Origin: Bacteroidota bacterium
Lineage (GTDB): Bacteria > Bacteroidota > Bacteroidia > UBA4408
Assembly: GCA_016718805.1 (NCBI GenBank)
Contig: JADKCP010000011.1
Location: 1 to 64,000, forward strand
Length of the DNA: 64,000 bases
Direction of reading: 5' to 3'
The notes under the pieces were generated by a model. That model saw only the letters and a list, made by a program, of their open reading frames with translations. It made no database searches and was not told the origin of the DNA. Position numbers and translations under genes: made by a program. Of this stretch, positions 35,445 through 44,990 are shown one piece after another. Position 1 is the first letter of the stretch. Each line of letters begins with the position of its first letter.

Positions 35445-36485
35445 CTAGTTTTCTTGAGTATAATAAATCTTGTAAAATTTTCGACCATCTTTTTCGATAC
35501 CTTGCTCTATTAATTCCTTATTGCCATGTATATAAATGTGAAAATTTTTGTCAAGCTTTAACACACTCTTAAATACCCGAGCTTGTTTTTTGACAGCCTT
35601 GTCGGAAATATCAAAATTATCGGGAAACTCAATATCATTGTCTTCGCGGTACAATTTATCAAAGCTTCGAAACGATTTTATTACTGCTGTGTCTTGAAAA
35701 ACTTCACGCTCAAACTCCCCCTTATTAAAGCTTTCATGGGTTTTAAAATATTCCATTGAACGATTTAGCAATTCAATTTGTTCGGTTTTATTTACTTCAA
35801 AATCAGCTGTTAAACCGGCAGTTACATAGGTTTTGGCTAAGGATAAAAAATCTTTTGTTTGATGGTATTCATCTTTACGCGGGCGTATTTGCAAAAAATT
35901 ATCTCTCCAGTAATGTGCTTCAAGCGATTTGTTTGCCTTATCAACAATACAAAGGCGATATCCTTTATTCGCCTCATCATCAAAAATCAAACATCCTTTA
36001 TCTAATTTTTCGCAATTGATGCCTTCTTCCAAATTAAGTTCAAAATTATCCGAATCAAGCTGCAAAAATGCTTGTTTGTTTTCCGATTTAAATAAGCCAA
36101 TAGCATTTAACACATGTCCATTGACCGATAAATTTCGAAAGAAAACTACAAATAAATCGCCTGCCTTTATTTGAGGATGTGTGCTTACTTCGTACAAATG
36201 ATGAGCTATATCGCAACTTAGCTTGTGGAAATTGTTTTTTTGTTCAAATAGTTTAGATGAAAATGTGAACAATGGATTTAAAGTAAAATCTTGATTGCTA
36301 AATGTGAAATTGTAAAATTCAGGCGACTGAAAAGGTGCTAAGAAAAAGCTGAAAAGCACTTCCTTTAGGCGAGTATCTTCGGCCGATATGGGTTCTTTGG
36401 ATAGCATTAATTTTTCGTCGTTCGCCTTGTTTCCAATTCGATGAGCCGCTATACGAGTAATTTGGGTGTTTGTAAAATCTAACAT
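35445..36485 (-). CDS. Nucleoid-associated protein (NdpA/YejK family)
   Basis: 346 residues from ATG 36485: MLDFTNTQITRIAAHRIGNK, then FFLAPFQSPEFYNFTF, LFVVFFRNLSVNGHVLNAIG and KKQARVFKSVLKLDKNFHIY. The 37-kDa nucleoid-associated family (NA37); E. coli YejK interacts with DNA and topoisomerase, but the role in Bacteroidota is not settled. Convergent with the barrel protein gene (14 bases apart). Confidence 0.8.
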   Translation of the reverse strand: MLDFTNTQITRIAAHRIGNKANDEKLMLSKEPISAEDTRLKEVLFSFFLAPFQSPEFYNFTFSNQDFTLNPLFTFSSKLFEQKNNFHKLSCDIAHHLYEVSTHPQIKAGDLFVVFFRNLSVNGHVLNAIGLFKSENKQAFLQLDSDNFELNLEEGINCEKLDKGCLIFDDEANKGYRLCIVDKANKSLEAHYWRDNFLQIRPRKDEYHQTKDFLSLAKTYVTAGLTADFEVNKTEQIELLNRSMEYFKTHESFNKGEFEREVFQDTAVIKSFRSFDKLYREDNDIEFPDNFDISDKAVKKQARVFKSVLKLDKNFHIYIHGNKELIEQGIEKDGRKFYKIYYTQEN

Positions 36486-36650
36486 AGACAACGAAATACG
36501 AGTAAAAGATGTTAAAAACTCGAAGATACAGTAAAATCATATTAGCATTAAATCAGCGATACATTTTGTTTGCTATAGCCGACAAATCAAGTGCTTAAAT
36601 TAATTGTTGTACCTTCGCGCAAATTATAAAAATAAAGTAATAAACAAGTA

Positions 36651-38468
36651 ATGAACAGATTTGAAGAATTAGGAATTGACAATAGAATAGTAAAAGCAAT
36701 CACTGAATTGGGTTTCGAAAATCCAACCCCTATACAAGAGGCAACAATTCCCGCCTTATTAAACAACAAAAGAGATTTAGTAGGATTAGCACAAACTGGA
36801 ACCGGAAAAACCGCTGCATTTGGTTTACCAATGGTTCAAATGGTTGATTTTAACAGCCGTAATACACAAGCATTGATTATTTGCCCAACACGTGAGTTAT
36901 GTTTACAAATTACACGCGATTTACAAAATTTCACGAAGTATGTAGACGGTGCACATATTGTGGCAATTTATGGAGGAGCTAGCCTTGAAATGCAAAGTCG
37001 TGAACTTTCGAGAGGAGCACAAATTGTAGTGGCTACTCCAGGTAGAATGGTGGATATGATTAGTCGACGTAAAGTTAAATTAGCAGGTATTTCAATTGTG
37101 GTGCTTGATGAAGCAGATGAAATGCTAAACATGGGTTTCAAAGAAGATTTAGATAGTATTCTATCTGAAACACCTGAAAGTAAAAATACCTGGCTATTTA
37201 GTGCTACCATGCAAAATGAAGTAGCACGCATTGCTAAAAACTACATGAGTAATCCACATGAAGTTACTGTGGGTAAACAAAATCAAGGTGCTGAAAATAT
37301 TGAACACCGTTATTACATTGTACACGCAAAAGATAAATACAATGCATTAAAACGCATTGCCGATTTTAATCCGGAAATATTTGGAATTGTATTTTGCCGC
37401 ACCCGGATTGAAACGCAGCAAATAGCCGAACAGCTTATTAAAGATGGTTATAATGCAGATGCATTGCATGGCGATTTATCACAACAACAGCGTGATCAAG
37501 TAATGGCACGTTATAGAAGTAAAACACTTCAAATGTTGGTTGCTACTGATGTTGCTGCAAGAGGAATCGATGTAAATGATGTAACGCACGTTATTAATTA
37601 CAATTTACCCGATGATATAGAAAACTACACACACCGCAGCGGTAGAACAGCCAGAGCAGGAAAATCGGGTGTTTCCATTGTAATCATCAACATGAAAGAG
37701 GTAGGGAAAATTCGGATGATTGAACGTCAAATAGGTAAGAAATTTGTTCACGATAAATTACCAACCGGTAAGGAAGTTTGCGAAAAGCAGTTATTTTACT
37801 TGGTAAACAAAATACACGATGTAGAAGTAAATGATGCGGCAATAGATTCATTTCTTCCTAAAATAAATGAAATGCTCAACGATTTAAGCAAAGACGAGTT
37901 AATTAAACGCATGGTCTCTGCTGAATTTAACCGCTTCATTGAATATTATAAAAAATCGGCCGATTTAAATGTAGATGTAAAAAGTGCTGATAGACGAGAA
38001 AATCGCGGACAGGATGGCGCTCCAACAGGACGCTTTTTTGTAAACATAGGCGAAATGGACGGATTGAATGTAATGAGTTTACGAGATTATATATGTGAAG
38101 TTACAACACTCGATAAAGGCAAAATTGGAAGAATAGATGTAAAAGAAAAGTTTTCCTTTTTTGATATTGAACCCCGTTTATCAGAAATGGTGATGGATGC
38201 TTTTAAATCACAACGATTTAAAGGAAGAAGTGTGCATCTCGAGATTTCATCCGGTGTAGGAAGCGGTGGAAATCGCAGTAGAGGAGGAGAAGGTGGAGGA
38301 TTTTCTAAAGGTTCAGGTGGAGGCGGATACAGAGGTGGAAGAGATTCAGGCGGATACCGTGGTGGAAATCGTAGCGATAAATCCTTTGGAAATAAACGTT
38401 CTTACTCAGATTCAGGAAAATCGAGTGAAGGGCGTAGTTTTTCATCACCGAAAAAAAGGAAATTTTAA
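36651..38468 (+). CDS. DEAD-box RNA helicase with DbpA-type RNA-binding domain
   Basis: 605 residues. Q motif (GFENPTPIQEATIPALL), Walker A AQTGTGKTAAFG, PTRELCLQI, DEAD box VLDEADEML, SATMQNE, and HRSGRTARAG of motif VI. After the helicase core comes a DbpA-like RNA-recognition fold (about 460-540, FVNIGEMDGLNVMSLRDYI) and a Gly/Arg/Ser-rich tail with RGG-like repeats (550-605). Closest to the CsdA/DeaD group that remodels rRNA and helps at low temperature. The tail probably adds non-specific RNA binding. Confidence 0.92.
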   Translation: MNRFEELGIDNRIVKAITELGFENPTPIQEATIPALLNNKRDLVGLAQTGTGKTAAFGLPMVQMVDFNSRNTQALIICPTRELCLQITRDLQNFTKYVDGAHIVAIYGGASLEMQSRELSRGAQIVVATPGRMVDMISRRKVKLAGISIVVLDEADEMLNMGFKEDLDSILSETPESKNTWLFSATMQNEVARIAKNYMSNPHEVTVGKQNQGAENIEHRYYIVHAKDKYNALKRIADFNPEIFGIVFCRTRIETQQIAEQLIKDGYNADALHGDLSQQQRDQVMARYRSKTLQMLVATDVAARGIDVNDVTHVINYNLPDDIENYTHRSGRTARAGKSGVSIVIINMKEVGKIRMIERQIGKKFVHDKLPTGKEVCEKQLFYLVNKIHDVEVNDAAIDSFLPKINEMLNDLSKDELIKRMVSAEFNRFIEYYKKSADLNVDVKSADRRENRGQDGAPTGRFFVNIGEMDGLNVMSLRDYICEVTTLDKGKIGRIDVKEKFSFFDIEPRLSEMVMDAFKSQRFKGRSVHLEISSGVGSGGNRSRGGEGGGFSKGSGGGGYRGGRDSGGYRGGNRSDKSFGNKRSYSDSGKSSEGRSFSSPKKRKF

Positions 38469-38482
38469 AACGCTAATCCTTT

Positions 38483-39715
38483 TCAATCTTTTTCAAAAAA
38501 ATTAACAGAACCTCCCACCCAGGTTTTGTTTTTATTGTACTTAACACCTATCATTTCACCTTTGCTCAATCGGCCAAGATTAATGACTAAGGTAGGTCGC
38601 GGTTCATTTTCTTTCCAAATATACAACATACGAATTTCAGATTTTACTTTACCATCGGGCGATTCAATCGTTGGTTCATACTGTACTTTTCTTTGTAAAA
38701 TAAAATTTTGTGGATCCTTCACAGTTTCAATATCTTGTTTTGTAACATTAAAAATAACTCCTGAACCACTAAATGAAAACAATGGTTTTAATACATAATT
38801 TTCAAGGTCGCTCGGAATTTCCTTTAATTCGTTGAGAAAGGTGCATTTGGGCACAAATTCACTATTAAAAAAGGGCATGATATATTTACTAATTCTAAAA
38901 AACCAGTTTGGATGTCCTGCCCATTCAACATCTACTTCATCTGTCATTTTAAATTCATAGCTTAAATCGGTTCGTTGAACCAGTTCATCAAAAATAATTC
39001 GGTTGTAAATCCGATAAATAGGCGTTTTTATACCATCTCTAGTATAAAACAATTTCTTTCCTTCTTTGATTATTTTAGTCAAACAAACAGCTTTAATTCC
39101 CAATTTCGCTTCAGTATAAATAAAATCAATTGCTGTATTTTGCTTCTCTGGCTCCACTTCCAGCAATATTACATTTTCGGGAGCATGCTTACCTAAAAGT
39201 GCTTCCTTTACTATATTCCAATAGGATGTTTCATCTAACTCATTGAAATAATGACTAAACTTTGGATCCACATCAAAATATTGTTGGTATTTTTTAGCCA
39301 ATAAATCCTGGTAGCCATATAAACTGGGAAATCCCTGCAATTCTATTAGTTGAGGCGTTAATTCTCCTTTATCATCTTTACATACAGCAAAATCAATTGC
39401 TAAACAAAGCGTATGCGTGTCTTCTCCGGGAACATTTAAATGCTTGGGAACAGCATTTTCAGTAAGCTTTTTGAAATCGTCACGGCAAATAAAATCAATC
39501 ATTGAATCGCAAGCACGAATTAGCTTTTTCTTTAAATATGCTGGAACAAATACTGGAGTTTCGGCAATTCTAAAAGGTATGGTATAACCAAAACTTGTAT
39601 TTAAATCATTTAAAAATGCGGCATATTTTTCGTCATTGAATGAAGCATTGTATTTTTTTCGCGCTGCGTTTACCATGGCTTGTCCTTTATTAGTAAGTGA
39701 TTTGCTGATGTACAA
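38483..39715 (-). CDS. Conserved ATP-grasp-like protein of unknown role
   Basis: 410 residues, no signal peptide. The C-terminal half looks like an ATP-grasp fold: ENYVLKPLFSFSGSGVIFNV resembles a K-P-x-x-x-x-G-x-G nucleotide loop, followed by FILQRKVQYEPTI and EIRMLYIW. The N-terminal half has LIELQGFPSLYGYQDLLAKK, like glutathionylspermidine synthase-type peptide ligases. I know similar proteins in Bacteroidota without assigned function. The start is taken as TTG 39715; the ATG at 39676 would remove 13 residues. Convergent with the helicase gene. Confidence 0.55.
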   Translation of the reverse strand: MYISKSLTNKGQAMVNAARKKYNASFNDEKYAAFLNDLNTSFGYTIPFRIAETPVFVPAYLKKKLIRACDSMIDFICRDDFKKLTENAVPKHLNVPGEDTHTLCLAIDFAVCKDDKGELTPQLIELQGFPSLYGYQDLLAKKYQQYFDVDPKFSHYFNELDETSYWNIVKEALLGKHAPENVILLEVEPEKQNTAIDFIYTEAKLGIKAVCLTKIIKEGKKLFYTRDGIKTPIYRIYNRIIFDELVQRTDLSYEFKMTDEVDVEWAGHPNWFFRISKYIMPFFNSEFVPKCTFLNELKEIPSDLENYVLKPLFSFSGSGVIFNVTKQDIETVKDPQNFILQRKVQYEPTIESPDGKVKSEIRMLYIWKENEPRPTLVINLGRLSKGEMIGVKYNKNKTWVGGSVNFFEKD

Positions 39716-39803
39716 ATTTATACGAATATAAAATTATTTTCAATGTGGATTATTAAAATTGGGATGCTAAACTTTTTACTAAATTCAGCAATTTTATTGC
39801 TTC

Positions 39804-40369
39804 ATGAAACTGTTACTACTCGACAATTACGATTCATTTACTTATAATCTGCAACACTTAATCCAAAAAGTGAGTGATTGCGAAATAGTTGTTGTTAGAA
39901 ACGATGAAGTTGACTTAGCTAGCTTGAATCAGTACGATAAAATTGTGTTATCACCGGGTCCCGGTTTGCCAGAAAGTTCAGGAAAACTTATGGAAGTAAT
40001 TCGTTTAACTCACTCAACCAAAAGCATTTTAGGGGTATGTTTAGGGCACCAAGCATTGGCACAATTTTTTGGCGCAAGATTAATTAATTTAGACTCCGTT
40101 TATCATGGTGTTGCCATGCCAACAATTCAATTAATGAACGACATAATTTTTGAAGGAATTCCTAAAACTTTTTTAACCGCTAGGTACCATTCATGGTTGG
40201 TCGATAAAACTCCTTACCCGAATCACTTGAGCTACTGGCAATCGACAACCATCAAAATTGTATGGCCTTTCGGCATCGAAACTTAAAGCTTGTTGGAGTG
40301 CAATTTCACCCCGAATCAATATTAACCGAATATGGAGAACAATTCTTAAAAAACTGGATTTTAAATTAA
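39804..40369 (+). CDS. pabA: Glutamine amidotransferase, PabA/TrpG type (one frameshift)
   Basis: Supplies ammonia from glutamine to aminodeoxychorismate or anthranilate synthase. LLLDNYDSFTYNLQHLIQKV at the start, LSPGPGLPESSGKL, catalytic Cys in GVCLGHQALAQFFG, and the His/Glu of the triad in VGVQFHPESILTEYG. The last part is read in another frame. One missing T near 40216 (CCTTACCC where CCTTTACCC fits) splits the gene, and restoring it gives 188 residues, normal for the family. A pabC-like gene lies 2.2 kb on; neither pabB nor trpE is in the window, so PabA is preferred only by context. Confidence 0.8.
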
Positions 40370-40380
40370 TCTTATAAGGT

Positions 40381-40872
40381 ATGAACATAGAACTTAAAAA
40401 GGCCACAGCGGACGAAATACCACTTATACAGCAATTATCAGAATCAATCTGGAGACAGCATTATATTGATATCATCAGCAAGCAACAAATAGAATACATG
40501 TTAGCAAAAATGTATTCAACTGAAAAATTACAGCAAGAAATTAATTCAGATTTACATACTTATTTTATTGCCTACCTAAAAGATAAACCACTTGGATATA
40601 TTGCAATTAGTAAGGAATCGGACAATAAAATTATGCTAAACAAGTTTTATTTATTGCAAGAACAGCGATTTCATGGCCTGGGTAAAAAAATATTTGAACT
40701 TGTTTTTTCGAACTACCCACAATCGGATATACAGTTATTTGTAAACAGACAAAATTTTAAATCCGTTAATTTTTATTTTAAAATGGGATTCAAAATTGCT
40801 GATGTTATAGACAATCATTTTGGAGAGGGTTATTATATGAATGATTTTTTTATGGTAAAAAAAACGCATTAA
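40381..40872 (+). CDS. GNAT family N-acetyltransferase
   Basis: 163 residues with the GNAT fold: IELKKATADEIPLIQQLSES at the N-terminus, YFIAYLKDKPLGYIAISKES, then the acetyl-CoA-binding stretch EQRFHGLGKKIFELVF and NFYFKMGFK. The substrate cannot be predicted. It lies 11 bases after pabA and 1 base before the next gene, so this is a compact set of small genes, probably one transcript. Confidence 0.8.
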   Translation: MNIELKKATADEIPLIQQLSESIWRQHYIDIISKQQIEYMLAKMYSTEKLQQEINSDLHTYFIAYLKDKPLGYIAISKESDNKIMLNKFYLLQEQRFHGLGKKIFELVFSNYPQSDIQLFVNRQNFKSVNFYFKMGFKIADVIDNHFGEGYYMNDFFMVKKTH

Positions 40873-40873
40873 G

Positions 40874-41350
40874 ATGGTGAAACTACTTTTGAGTTTGAAA
40901 TTGCTACTTCTGATTACCCTAGATGTTTCGGGACAAATCTCCGATAGTATTCCAGAACTTAATAAGCAAATTGTTGCATATGTACAAACTGTTATCGGTA
41001 AGAAGGTTGATCGCGGCGAATGCTGGGATTTAGCAAATCAAGCGCTTACACGAAACAATGCCGATTGGAAGTTTCCAACAACTTTCGGTAAGTTGTACAA
41101 TTCTGAAAAGCAATCAATATTTCCGGGTGACCTCGTGCAATTTTCGAATGTAAAAATCAAGAACAAAAATGGTGAAACCTGGACATTCCCTAAACATACA
41201 GCTATTGTGATGGAAGTGCGAGATAATGGTGTTTTACTGCTAGCTGAACAAAATGTAAATGGAAAAAAAATTGTTCAAATAGATGAGCTTGATTATAAAA
41301 ACAAACTAAGTGGTAAAATGGAATTTTACCGACCTCAAAAAAAAATGTAA
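40874..41350 (+). CDS. Exported CHAP/NlpC-like cysteine-peptidase fold protein
   Basis: 158 residues. Signal peptide MVKLLLSLKLLLLITLDVSG. GKKVDRGECWDLANQALTRN places a Cys after Gly-Glu as in CHAP and related papain-like hydrolases, and KHTAIVMEVRDNGVLLLAEQ supplies the expected His and Gln/Asn. Proteins of this fold often cut peptidoglycan, but this small version may have another amide substrate. Catalytic assignment is by motif only. Confidence 0.55.
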   Translation: MVKLLLSLKLLLLITLDVSGQISDSIPELNKQIVAYVQTVIGKKVDRGECWDLANQALTRNNADWKFPTTFGKLYNSEKQSIFPGDLVQFSNVKIKNKNGETWTFPKHTAIVMEVRDNGVLLLAEQNVNGKKIVQIDELDYKNKLSGKMEFYRPQKKM

Positions 41351-41379
41351 CACTTCATTTTAAGTATTGTTGTTATTGA

Positions 41380-41748
41380 ATGATGAACAAGTATATATAT
41401 CATATAGCTTTAGAAAAGGACTTAATTAAAGCAATGAAAATCGGATATTACCAAGCTGATTCTTTGATTTCAGAAGGTTTTCTGCACTGCTCAACACTTG
41501 AAGAATTAATAAATACAGCAAACCGAATTTTTAAAAATCAACGAAATTTATTTTTGTTAGAGTTAGAAAGTACCGAAATAGAAGCAAAAACAATTTATGA
41601 AAACACCTCCGGAGGAAGTATTTTGTATCCTCACATATATGGAAATCTTAACTTACCTGCAATTCACCAAAGTTACCGCTTTGAACCTGATGAAACAGGT
41701 AAATTTGTATTTCCTAAACCGTCAGATAGTATTGCACTTGACTTCTAA
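41380..41748 (+). CDS. DUF952 family protein
   Basis: 122 residues, cytoplasmic: YHIALEKDLIKAMKIGYYQA, EGFLHCSTLEELINTANRIF, ILYPHIYGNLNLPAI and a C-terminal FEPDETGKFVFP. The order matches DUF952, a family with no settled function. The HCS segment after GF is its best-conserved part. Confidence 0.75.
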   Translation: MMNKYIYHIALEKDLIKAMKIGYYQADSLISEGFLHCSTLEELINTANRIFKNQRNLFLLELESTEIEAKTIYENTSGGSILYPHIYGNLNLPAIHQSYRFEPDETGKFVFPKPSDSIALDF

Positions 41749-41773
41749 TAATTAAAGCGAAAATTAGTAACTA

Positions 41774-41923
41774 ATGAAAGCACCTACATTACAACTGAAT
41801 CTTTGCTTTGAGTTTATTAGGTTAATTAAATTTACTGCAAATAAATTAAGCCATTTTGTATGGAAAGAACGAATCGATGCTAAGGCTAAATCAATAGATT
41901 TTAAATCCATCCAAAATGAGTAG
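41774..41923 (+). CDS. Possible small protein (49 residues)
   Basis: Open frame from ATG 41774 to TAG 41921-41923: MKAPTLQLNLCFEFIRLIKF, then basic residues and ending SIQNE. It matches no known family. Its last 8 bases overlap the rhomboid start (ATGAGTAG), the arrangement of translational coupling, which favours a real short gene or leader ORF. Could equally be chance in AT-rich DNA. Confidence 0.3.
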   Translation: MKAPTLQLNLCFEFIRLIKFTANKLSHFVWKERIDAKAKSIDFKSIQNE

Positions 41924-42539
41924 TTCTATTGTCATTGTTGTAATAACCTGCGTAGTATCTTTGATTGCTTTTAACAACGAGCATTGGATGCAGCGATTGA
42001 GGTTTAATGCCTATCAAATTAATCATAGCAAAAATTTTTATCGATTTTTTAGTTATGGAATTGTGCATGCCGATATGCTTCATCTGTTCGTAAATATGTA
42101 CGTTTTGTACAGTTTCGGACCTTGGGTAGAATATTTTTTTGAACAATATTTTCAAGAAAAAGCAACTTTTTTTTATCTAGTACTCTATGTTGGTGCTGTG
42201 TTTACAAGTGTTATTCCCAGCTTCGAAAAGCATAAAAACCATCCTTATTACAATGCTGTTGGTGCATCGGGTGCAATTTCGGCAATAGTTTTTGCAAGTA
42301 TATTGTTTGACCCCTTAGCTCCAATGGGATTGCTGTTTATACCAATACAGTTTCCTGCTGTTGTTTTCGGCATAGCCTATTTAATATACAGCTATTATAT
42401 GGCGCAAAAAGGCAGTGATTCAATAGGTCATGATGCGCATTTTTTTGGGGCATTATTTGGAATAATGTTTTGCATTTTATTAAATAAGAATATTGCCGTT
42501 AATTTTGTTTACCAAATAGGAGAGTGGTTTAGCAGATAA
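41916..42539 (+). CDS. Rhomboid family intramembrane serine protease
   Basis: 207 residues, six hydrophobic segments. Rhomboid marks: FFSYGIVHADMLHLFVNMYV (the HxxxxHxxxN region of helix 2), nucleophile Ser in VGASGAISAIVFA, and catalytic His in HDAHFFGALFGIM. Cleaves membrane-spanning substrates within the bilayer. The substrate is unknown. It ends 6 bases before the aminotransferase gene. Confidence 0.85.
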   Translation: MSSSIVIVVITCVVSLIAFNNEHWMQRLRFNAYQINHSKNFYRFFSYGIVHADMLHLFVNMYVLYSFGPWVEYFFEQYFQEKATFFYLVLYVGAVFTSVIPSFEKHKNHPYYNAVGASGAISAIVFASILFDPLAPMGLLFIPIQFPAVVFGIAYLIYSYYMAQKGSDSIGHDAHFFGALFGIMFCILLNKNIAVNFVYQIGEWFSR

Positions 42540-42545
42540 TTTAGG

Positions 42546-43403
42546 ATGGATACTACAACGAATTACATTATTGTAAACGGAGAGCAGTTTGTGGAAGGTA
42601 CTGAAGTATTTACTTCAAAAAACAGGGCATTCCGTTACGGTGATGGAGTATTTGAAACGATACGGGTTATTAACGGCAAAATTCCATTTTTAAAATTCCA
42701 TTTTGCGCGATTAATAAAAGCATGCGATTTTTTAAAATTAGATATCAGCAATTTATTGCTTGGAAATGTTTTAGAAGGTCAACTTTATACTTTACTAGAA
42801 AAAAACAAGCTAACACAAGGAGCTAAAATTCGCTTAACAATTTTTCGTAACGATGGAGGTTTATATGCACCCTTGACGAATAAAGCCGGATATTGCATTG
42901 AAGCGGAAGCCCTTTCTACAAATAATTTTGAGTTAAACACCAAGGGACTTGCAGTTGAATTATTCAGCGATATTAAAAAGCAAATACACTTGCTTTCAAA
43001 CTTTAAAACCAATAATTGCCTGCCATACATTATGGCGGGAATTTATAGAACCGAGAAAAAATTTGATGATTGCATTATCTTAAATGATAAAAGCCATGTT
43101 TGTGAAGCCATTAGCTCAACTATTTTTTTGGTTATAAATGGTGCTTTGTATACTCCGTCTTTGGCTGAAGGATGTGTTGATGGAGTAATGCGAAAAATAA
43201 TATTATCGAATGCTAAAAATTATCGTATAAACTGTTACGAACATGCAGTTATGCCAAATGATATGCTTAGAGCGGATGAGGTTTTTTTGACTAATTCGGT
43301 ATCAGGAATTCAGTGGATAGGCTCCTATAAAAATAAGCGTTACTTTAATTCAACATCAAAAAAACTTTGTAGTATGCTTAACGAATTGACTCATACAAAT
43401 TAG
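42546..43403 (+). CDS. pabC: Class IV aminotransferase, probable PabC
   Basis: 285 residues, PLP-dependent fold type IV: FRYGDGVFETIRVINGKIPF, Lys of the PLP site in LLSNFKTNNCLPYIMA, CEAISSTIFLVINGALYTP and EGCVDGVMRKIIL. The family contains aminodeoxychorismate lyase (folate), IlvE and D-amino-acid transaminase. The short length and the nearby pabA-type amidotransferase favour the lyase. Family certain, exact reaction inferred. Confidence 0.75.
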   Translation: MDTTTNYIIVNGEQFVEGTEVFTSKNRAFRYGDGVFETIRVINGKIPFLKFHFARLIKACDFLKLDISNLLLGNVLEGQLYTLLEKNKLTQGAKIRLTIFRNDGGLYAPLTNKAGYCIEAEALSTNNFELNTKGLAVELFSDIKKQIHLLSNFKTNNCLPYIMAGIYRTEKKFDDCIILNDKSHVCEAISSTIFLVINGALYTPSLAEGCVDGVMRKIILSNAKNYRINCYEHAVMPNDMLRADEVFLTNSVSGIQWIGSYKNKRYFNSTSKKLCSMLNELTHTN

Positions 43404-43483
43404 AAAAAATAATACAGCGAGCTTGAATCATAGAAGAGGGATCTTATTAAGATGCAGCCTAGTGGTGCACAAATAATCAAAAC

Positions 43484-44045
43484 TTAGTTCATTGAAGGAT
43501 TGTCAGGAAAATTACTCAACATGGCAAATTCTGCCCCCATAGCTTTCATTACCTCTCGCCATAATTCCTTATCACTTTGTTGAAGTATAAGAGATTGGTT
43601 CGATTGGGAAACAAACCATGAATGTTCCTCCATTTCGCGACTTAGCTGATGCGGTTCCCATCCGGAATATCCTAAGAAAAATTTTACTTGTTCTTTTTTA
43701 ACTTTCCCGCTTAATATTAGTTTTTTAAGTTCTTCAAAATTTCCTCCCCAAAATAATCCTTCATAAATTTCATGGCTTTCGGGGACCAATGATCCGAGTG
43801 TATGAATAAAAAACAAATTGTCACGTTTTACAGGTCCTCCAAAGTAAATTGGAAAATCAAACTCACTAAATTCTTCGATAGCTTGACTTAGTTTCATTTC
43901 TGTTTTTATTTAGGATAAATCCAACGCTACCATTTTCGCCATGTTCGGTAAGCACTATTACTGAGCGCTTAAAATAGGAATCAGCTAAAGTTGGCTCCGA
44001 AATGAGCAAACGTCCTTTTTTTGCTTTTAATTTATTCTGTATCAT
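43484..44045 (-). CDS. YqgE/AlgH family protein (one frameshift)
   Basis: The open frame from 43897 gives only 137 residues, but the missing N-terminus is present upstream: ATG 44045 MIQNKLKAKKGRLLISEPTL, SYFKRSVIVLTEHGENG and SVGFILNK. It joins if one A is removed from a five-A run at about 43904-43908, giving 186 residues, the family's standard size. The body has FPIYFGGPVKRDNLFFIHTL and FFLGYSGWEPHQLSREM. YqgE function is unclear despite wide conservation. An assembly error is likelier than a real truncation. Confidence 0.8.
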
Positions 44046-44328
44046 GGTCAGTATTTTTAATAATAACGAAAATTAAGTGACTTTAGTTTTAACCTAACAA
44101 TATTGGTGCTAATTTTTATTTCTTAAACTCGGAAAAAAGAATAGGGTTCAATTTTTTGGGTAAACGGTAGATTTTAATCGTTTATTGAGAAAAAAATTGC
44201 TGAGAAAAATCAGTAGTCAAACTAAATAAGATTTTCATCTTTGCAGCATCATTTTTTACTCCATTTAACAAGTTGTAAATGAATAGAAAATGCTAGCGTT
44301 TAATTCATCAACTTACTAAGCAATATAT

Positions 44329-44970
44329 ATGAACGAAAAAGTAAAACACCTTCGACAGGAATATGCCCATTCAACTCTAGATGACGGGGCTATTGAATTA
44401 AATCCTTTTTATCAATTTAAGAAGTGGTTTGAAGAGGCTTTAAGTGCAGAATTACCTGAACCTCATGCTATGAATTTAGCTACGGTTTCGGAAAATGGAC
44501 GGCCATCTTCTAGAATTGTTTTACTTCGAAATTTTGACACAAGTGGTTTTGACTTTTTTACCAATTATGAAAGTAAAAAAGGTAGCGATTTGCTTAAAAA
44601 TCCGCAGGTAGCATTGAATTTTTTTTGGCAACAAATCGAACGTCAAATTCGAATAGAAGGAAAAATTGAAAAGTTGAGCCAGGAGGAATCTGATGCGTAT
44701 TTTTTGTCACGTCCAACTGCAAGTCAAATAGGAGCATGGGCATCGGCACAAAGCAAACCCATTGCAAACCGAAGCGAATTGGAAAAACAAGTAGACACCT
44801 ATTCTAAAAAATTTGCTAACCAACCTATTCAGCGCCCGGCATATTGGGGCGGTTACAAAATTGTTCCTGATTATTTTGAGTTTTGGCAAGGAAGACCAAG
44901 TCGATTGCACGATCGAATAGCTTATTCTTTGCAGAACAAGGAGTGGAAAGTTAGCAGGTTGAATCCTTAA
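44329..44970 (+). CDS. pdxH: Pyridoxamine 5'-phosphate oxidase
   Basis: 213 residues. FMN-dependent oxidation of pyridoxine/pyridoxamine phosphate to PLP. Marks: AMNLATVSENGRPSSRIVLL, FFTNYESKKGSDLLKNPQVA, RQIRIEGKIEKL, the C-terminal FWQGRPSRLHDRIAY and the final RLNP. Full length. A bidirectional terminator follows 20 bases past the stop. Confidence 0.95.
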   Translation: MNEKVKHLRQEYAHSTLDDGAIELNPFYQFKKWFEEALSAELPEPHAMNLATVSENGRPSSRIVLLRNFDTSGFDFFTNYESKKGSDLLKNPQVALNFFWQQIERQIRIEGKIEKLSQEESDAYFLSRPTASQIGAWASAQSKPIANRSELEKQVDTYSKKFANQPIQRPAYWGGYKIVPDYFEFWQGRPSRLHDRIAYSLQNKEWKVSRLNP

Positions 44971-44990
44971 TAATCAAACTATCCCATAAA

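Noticed and set aside
35433..35458. Terminator between the barrel protein and nucleoid protein genes
   Set aside because: Only CTCAA/TTGAG can pair, with mismatches inside and no clear T-run.
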